Source: Candidatus Avoscillospira stercoripullorum (GTDB taxonomy: Bacteria > Bacillota > Clostridia > Oscillospirales > Oscillospiraceae). Taken from it: a stretch of DNA of 14,914 nt. A program made the position numbers and the translations under genes. Below the pieces are notes generated by a model. The model ran no database searches. It had not been told where the DNA came from and worked only from the letters and a program-made list of their open reading frames with translations. The stretch spans positions 1 to 14,914 of the forward strand of contig DVGD01000299.1 of assembly GCA_018712905.1 (NCBI GenBank), given 5' to 3'. Below are positions 12,276 to 14,914 of this stretch, in pieces; positions within the stretch are counted from its first letter, which is position 1; every line of letters starts with the position of its first letter.

Positions 12276-14197
12276 AGGATGGATTTATCTCCGTTGCCGT
12301 GGCCACCCCGGAGGTGGAGGTGGCCAACTGCATAAAAAATGCCGCCGTCACCGTTCAGCTGGTGGAGGAGGCTGCCGCCCGGGGCGTCAAGCTTCTGGTG
12401 CTGCCCGAGCTGGGACTCACCGCCTACACCTGCGGCGACCTCTTTTTGCAGCCCACGCTGCTTCGCGGCGCCGAAGCTGCCCTTGCAGCTGTGCTGGACG
12501 CCACCCGGGGCAAGGAGCTGCTGGTGGCCGTAGGACTGCCCGTGGCCGTGCAGCAGACCCTTTATAACTGCGCGGCCATCTTGCACAATGGCAAGATTCT
12601 CGGCGTGGTACCCAAGGTGCACGTGCCCAACTACAGCGAGTTCTACGAAAAGCGCCACTTTGCCCCCGCCCCGGCGGAAACCCTGGAAATCGTGCTCTGC
12701 GGCCAGACGGTGCCCTTCGGCGCCAAGCTGCTCTTCGCCTGCCGGGAACTCCCCGACTTCGTGCTGGGCGTGGAGATCTGCGAGGATCTCTGGGTGCCCG
12801 ATCCCCCGTCCAACCGCCTGGCCTTGGCGGGCGCCACGGTGATTGCGAACCTCTCGGCCAGCAACGAGGTGCTCTGCAAGGCGCCCTACCGCCGCCAGCT
12901 GGTGGCGGGACAGTCTGCCCGGCTCTCGGCGGCATACCTCTACGCCTGCGCCGGAGATGGCGAATCCACCACCGACCTGGTATTCTCCGGCCACGATCTC
13001 ATCGCCGAAAACGGCACGGTTTTGGCCGAGCAGCGCTTTGAAACCGGCCTGATTGCCACGGAGATTGACGTTTCCCGCCTTGTCCAGGAGCGGCGGCGGA
13101 TGCAGAATTTCCCCGCCCACGCCTCCGGCTTTGAAACCGTCTTCTTCTCCTGGCATCTCACCAAGACGCCCCTCACCCGCCCCATCTCCCCCATGCCCTT
13201 TGTACCGGATGACCCGGAGCACCGCGCCGCCACCTGCGAGGAAATCCTCACGCTGGCTGCCTGGGGACTCAAAAAGCGCCTAAAGCACACCGGCGCCAAA
13301 ACCGCTGTGCTGGGGCTCTCCGGCGGCCTCGACTCCACCCTGGCGCTTTTAATCACTGCCCGCGCCTTTGATCTTCTGGGAAGAGGCCACCGGGAAATCC
13401 TGGCCGTAACCATGCCGTGCTTTGGCACCACCGACCGCACCCTCCAGAATGCCCTCACCCTGGCCGAGCGCCTGGGCGCCTTCATCCGCACGGTGTCCAT
13501 TGGAGAGACCGTCAAGCGCCACTTTATGGACATCGGCCAGTCCATGGACGACCACGACGTCACCTTCGAAAACGGCCAGGCGCGGGAGCGCACCCAGGTC
13601 TTGATGGATCTTGCCAACAAGCACGGCGGATTGGTCATCGGCACCGGCGACTTAAGTGAATTGGCCCTCGGCTGGGCAACCTACAACGGCGACCACATGA
13701 GCATGTACGGCGTCAACGGCTCCATTCCCAAGACGCTTGTGCGCCATCTGGTGGACTACGCCGCTCACGAGACCAAGGACGCGGCGCTCACCCAGGTGCT
13801 GCTGGACATTCTCGACACCCCCGTCTCCCCGGAGCTTTTGCCCGCCGTGGATGGCGACATCGCCCAGAAGACCGAGGATCTGGTAGGTCCCTACACCCTC
13901 CACGACTTCTTCCTTTACTACGCCATCCGCTGGGCGTTTCCGCCCTCCAAGGTCTACCGCCTGGCGCAGTATGCCCTGGGCGATCAGTTTGACAATGCCA
14001 CCATCTTCCACTGGCTTCAGACCTTCTACCGCCGGTTCTTTGCCCAGCAGTTCAAGCGCAGCTGCCTGCCCGACGGCCCCAAGGTGGGCACCGTGACCCT
14101 CTCCCCCCGGGGTGACTGGCGCATGCCCTCCGACGCCGTGCGCGCACTGTGGCAGGAAGATTTAAAGCACTGCCAGGCCGGGGAGGCGCGGCCATGA
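12272..14197 (+). CDS. nadE: Glutamine-dependent NAD+ synthetase
   Basis: 641-residue cytoplasmic enzyme that amidates nicotinic acid adenine dinucleotide to NAD+ using glutamine and ATP, the last step of NAD synthesis. The N-terminal nitrilase-type glutaminase (about 1-300) shows the Glu-Lys-Cys triad: Glu46 in LLVLPELGLTAYTCGD, Lys115 in VVPKVHVPNYSEFYEKR and Cys170 in GVEICEDLWVP. The C-terminal synthetase (about 320-641) has the PP-loop LGLSGGLDST (347-356) that binds ATP, and GTGDLSELALGWATYNGD, the family's substrate-binding region. Length fits the long bacterial class (about 640-680). AGGAGG (12259-12264) lies 7 nt before the ATG. The stop overlaps the start of niaR by four bases, so the enzyme and the niacin regulator are probably translated together. 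Confidence 0.96.
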   Translation: MKDGFISVAVATPEVEVANCIKNAAVTVQLVEEAAARGVKLLVLPELGLTAYTCGDLFLQPTLLRGAEAALAAVLDATRGKELLVAVGLPVAVQQTLYNCAAILHNGKILGVVPKVHVPNYSEFYEKRHFAPAPAETLEIVLCGQTVPFGAKLLFACRELPDFVLGVEICEDLWVPDPPSNRLALAGATVIANLSASNEVLCKAPYRRQLVAGQSARLSAAYLYACAGDGESTTDLVFSGHDLIAENGTVLAEQRFETGLIATEIDVSRLVQERRRMQNFPAHASGFETVFFSWHLTKTPLTRPISPMPFVPDDPEHRAATCEEILTLAAWGLKKRLKHTGAKTAVLGLSGGLDSTLALLITARAFDLLGRGHREILAVTMPCFGTTDRTLQNALTLAERLGAFIRTVSIGETVKRHFMDIGQSMDDHDVTFENGQARERTQVLMDLANKHGGLVIGTGDLSELALGWATYNGDHMSMYGVNGSIPKTLVRHLVDYAAHETKDAALTQVLLDILDTPVSPELLPAVDGDIAQKTEDLVGPYTLHDFFLYYAIRWAFPPSKVYRLAQYALGDQFDNATIFHWLQTFYRRFFAQQFKRSCLPDGPKVGTVTLSPRGDWRMPSDAVRALWQEDLKHCQAGEARP

Positions 14198-14742
14198 ACG
14201 GCGAAGAACGAAGAGAGCGGATTCTCTCCCTCCTGCGCAGCGCCAACGCACCCCGCTCCGGCAGCGACTTAGCGCGGGAGCTGGGCGTGAGCCGCCAGGT
14301 GATTGTGCAGGACATGGCGCTTTTGCGGGCGCGGACGGATCTGGAGATCCTCTCCACCTACCGGGGCTACCTCCTGCGCACAGACACGGCCTCCTGCCGC
14401 CGGGTATTCAAGGTGCGTCACTGCGCTGCCGACACGGAGCGGGAGCTCCAGGAAATCGTGGATCTGGGCGGCCGGGTGGAGGATGTGTTCATCTATCACA
14501 AGGTCTACGGCGTGGTGCGCGGCGCCCTGCGCATCGCCTCCCGCAAGGACATTGCCGCCTTCCTCAAAAAGCTGGAGGAGGGGCGCTCTGAGCCGCTCAT
14601 GCGCATCACCGACGACTTTCACTACCACACCGTGGCAGCAGACTCGGAGGAAACCTTGGACGTCATCGAGGCGCGGCTCAAGGAAACGGGCTTTTTGGCG
14701 CCCCTGCGGGAATATGAGCCCGAGGATGTGACCGGGCGGTAG
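14194..14742 (+). CDS. niaR: NiaR-type niacin-responsive transcriptional repressor (HTH plus 3H domain)
   Basis: 182-residue DNA-binding protein that represses NAD synthesis and niacin transport genes when niacin is available. Residues 1-62 form an HTH_11-type winged helix (ERRERILSLLRSANAPRSGSDLARELGVSRQVIVQDMALLR). Residues 70-172 form the 3H domain, with His76 (FKVRH), His102 (IYHKVYG) and the FHYHTV pair His143/His145; Glu84 sits eight residues after His76, the same interval as the metal-binding His/Glu in the Thermotoga maritima homologue. Length equals the family norm (about 170-180). The ATG at 14194 overlaps the nadE stop (ATGA); GGGAGG (14180-14185) lies 8 nt upstream, and homology starts here rather than at the in-frame ATG at 14149. 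Being encoded with nadE suggests autoregulation of the operon. Confidence 0.9.
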   Translation: MNGEERRERILSLLRSANAPRSGSDLARELGVSRQVIVQDMALLRARTDLEILSTYRGYLLRTDTASCRRVFKVRHCAADTERELQEIVDLGGRVEDVFIYHKVYGVVRGALRIASRKDIAAFLKKLEEGRSEPLMRITDDFHYHTVAADSEETLDVIEARLKETGFLAPLREYEPEDVTGR

Positions 14743-14831
14743 GGTGCGCCGCTATGCGGTACAAGCTGTTCCAAATTTTGGGCTGGATGGTCTCCGGCGG
14801 ACGGCACATACTACCGGCGGAGGGATGATAG

Positions 14832-14914
14832 ATGCAGGTAAAATCCGTATTGCTCACCGTGGGAATCGGCGCCGTGGCCGGCGCGGCCACCATGCTCCTG
14901 ATCCCCCGCCACTC
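14832..14914 (+). CDS. N-terminus of a small protein with a hydrophobic leader (cut by window edge)
   Basis: ATG at 14832, with GGAGGG (14819-14824) 7 nt upstream, opens a frame of 27 codons that runs off the right edge: MQVKSVLLTVGIGAVAGAAT and on to MLLIPRH. The stretch from about residue 6 to 24 is a Gly/Ala-rich hydrophobic helix, either a membrane anchor or an uncleaved signal, like that of small YtxH-type envelope proteins. Too little is visible to name it. It lies 89 nt after niaR on the same strand. Confidence 0.55.
   Translation, partial: MQVKSVLLTVGIGAVAGAATMLLIPRH

Noticed and set aside
1..14914. tRNA or rRNA genes, prophage, insertion sequence or defence system
   Set aside because: I looked for TTCGANNC-type tRNA arms, transposase or integrase motifs and defence-type domains and saw none that hold up; the window is housekeeping genes with local regulation.

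Overview
The window looks like chromosomal DNA from a GC-rich, strictly anaerobic Firmicute, most likely a gut Clostridia of the Oscillospiraceae/Ruminococcaceae type. The grounds are the class III (oxygen-sensitive) ribonucleotide reductase, the NiaR-type niacin regulator, strong AGGAGG-like ribosome binding sites, GC-rich codon use throughout, and intergenic palindromes ending in CCTACGG that I associate with these genomes. This placement is inference; no rRNA or marker gene is present.

Layout. (1) Positions 1-971, minus strand: the N-terminal 323 codons of a MalY/PatB-type PLP enzyme, running off the left edge, with its own promoter and a perfect palindrome over the predicted start of transcription. 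(2) 1105-4375, plus: a divergent anaerobic ribonucleotide reductase operon, nrdG then nrdD. It is preceded by two NrdR-box-like sequences 32 bp apart and a TTGACT-17-TATACT promoter, and closed by a terminator. NrdD carries an extra C-terminal redoxin-like domain with a CPNC motif. (3) 4415-11732, plus: an extended -10 promoter, a leader of about 170 nt with several helices, then a seven-gene V-type ATPase operon in the order E, DUF2764-like, A, B, D, I, K, ended by a strong terminator. This is the compact set known from spirochaetes, chlamydiae and Bacteroidetes; no separate C, F or G gene is seen. The K rotor subunit keeps the Thr-Gln...Gln...Glu residues that bind Na+ in Enterococcus hirae, so the machine is probably a sodium pump or sodium-driven ATP synthase. 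(4) 11733-11990: a gene-free stretch filled with short palindromic hairpin repeats. (5) 12012-14742, plus: a near-consensus promoter, a 56-residue cysteine-rich protein, a possible 14-residue coupling ORF, glutamine-dependent NAD synthetase (nadE), and the 3H-domain niacin repressor niaR, all overlapping or tightly spaced. (6) 14832 to the right edge: the first 27 codons of a small protein with a hydrophobic N-terminus.

Together the genes cover anaerobic dNTP synthesis, ion-gradient energetics and NAD synthesis: housekeeping functions, each with visible local regulation. The points most worth attention are the structured leader before the V-ATPase operon, the NrdD-redoxin fusion, the tandem NrdR boxes, and the uncharacterised cysteine-rich small ORF at the head of the nadE-niaR operon.
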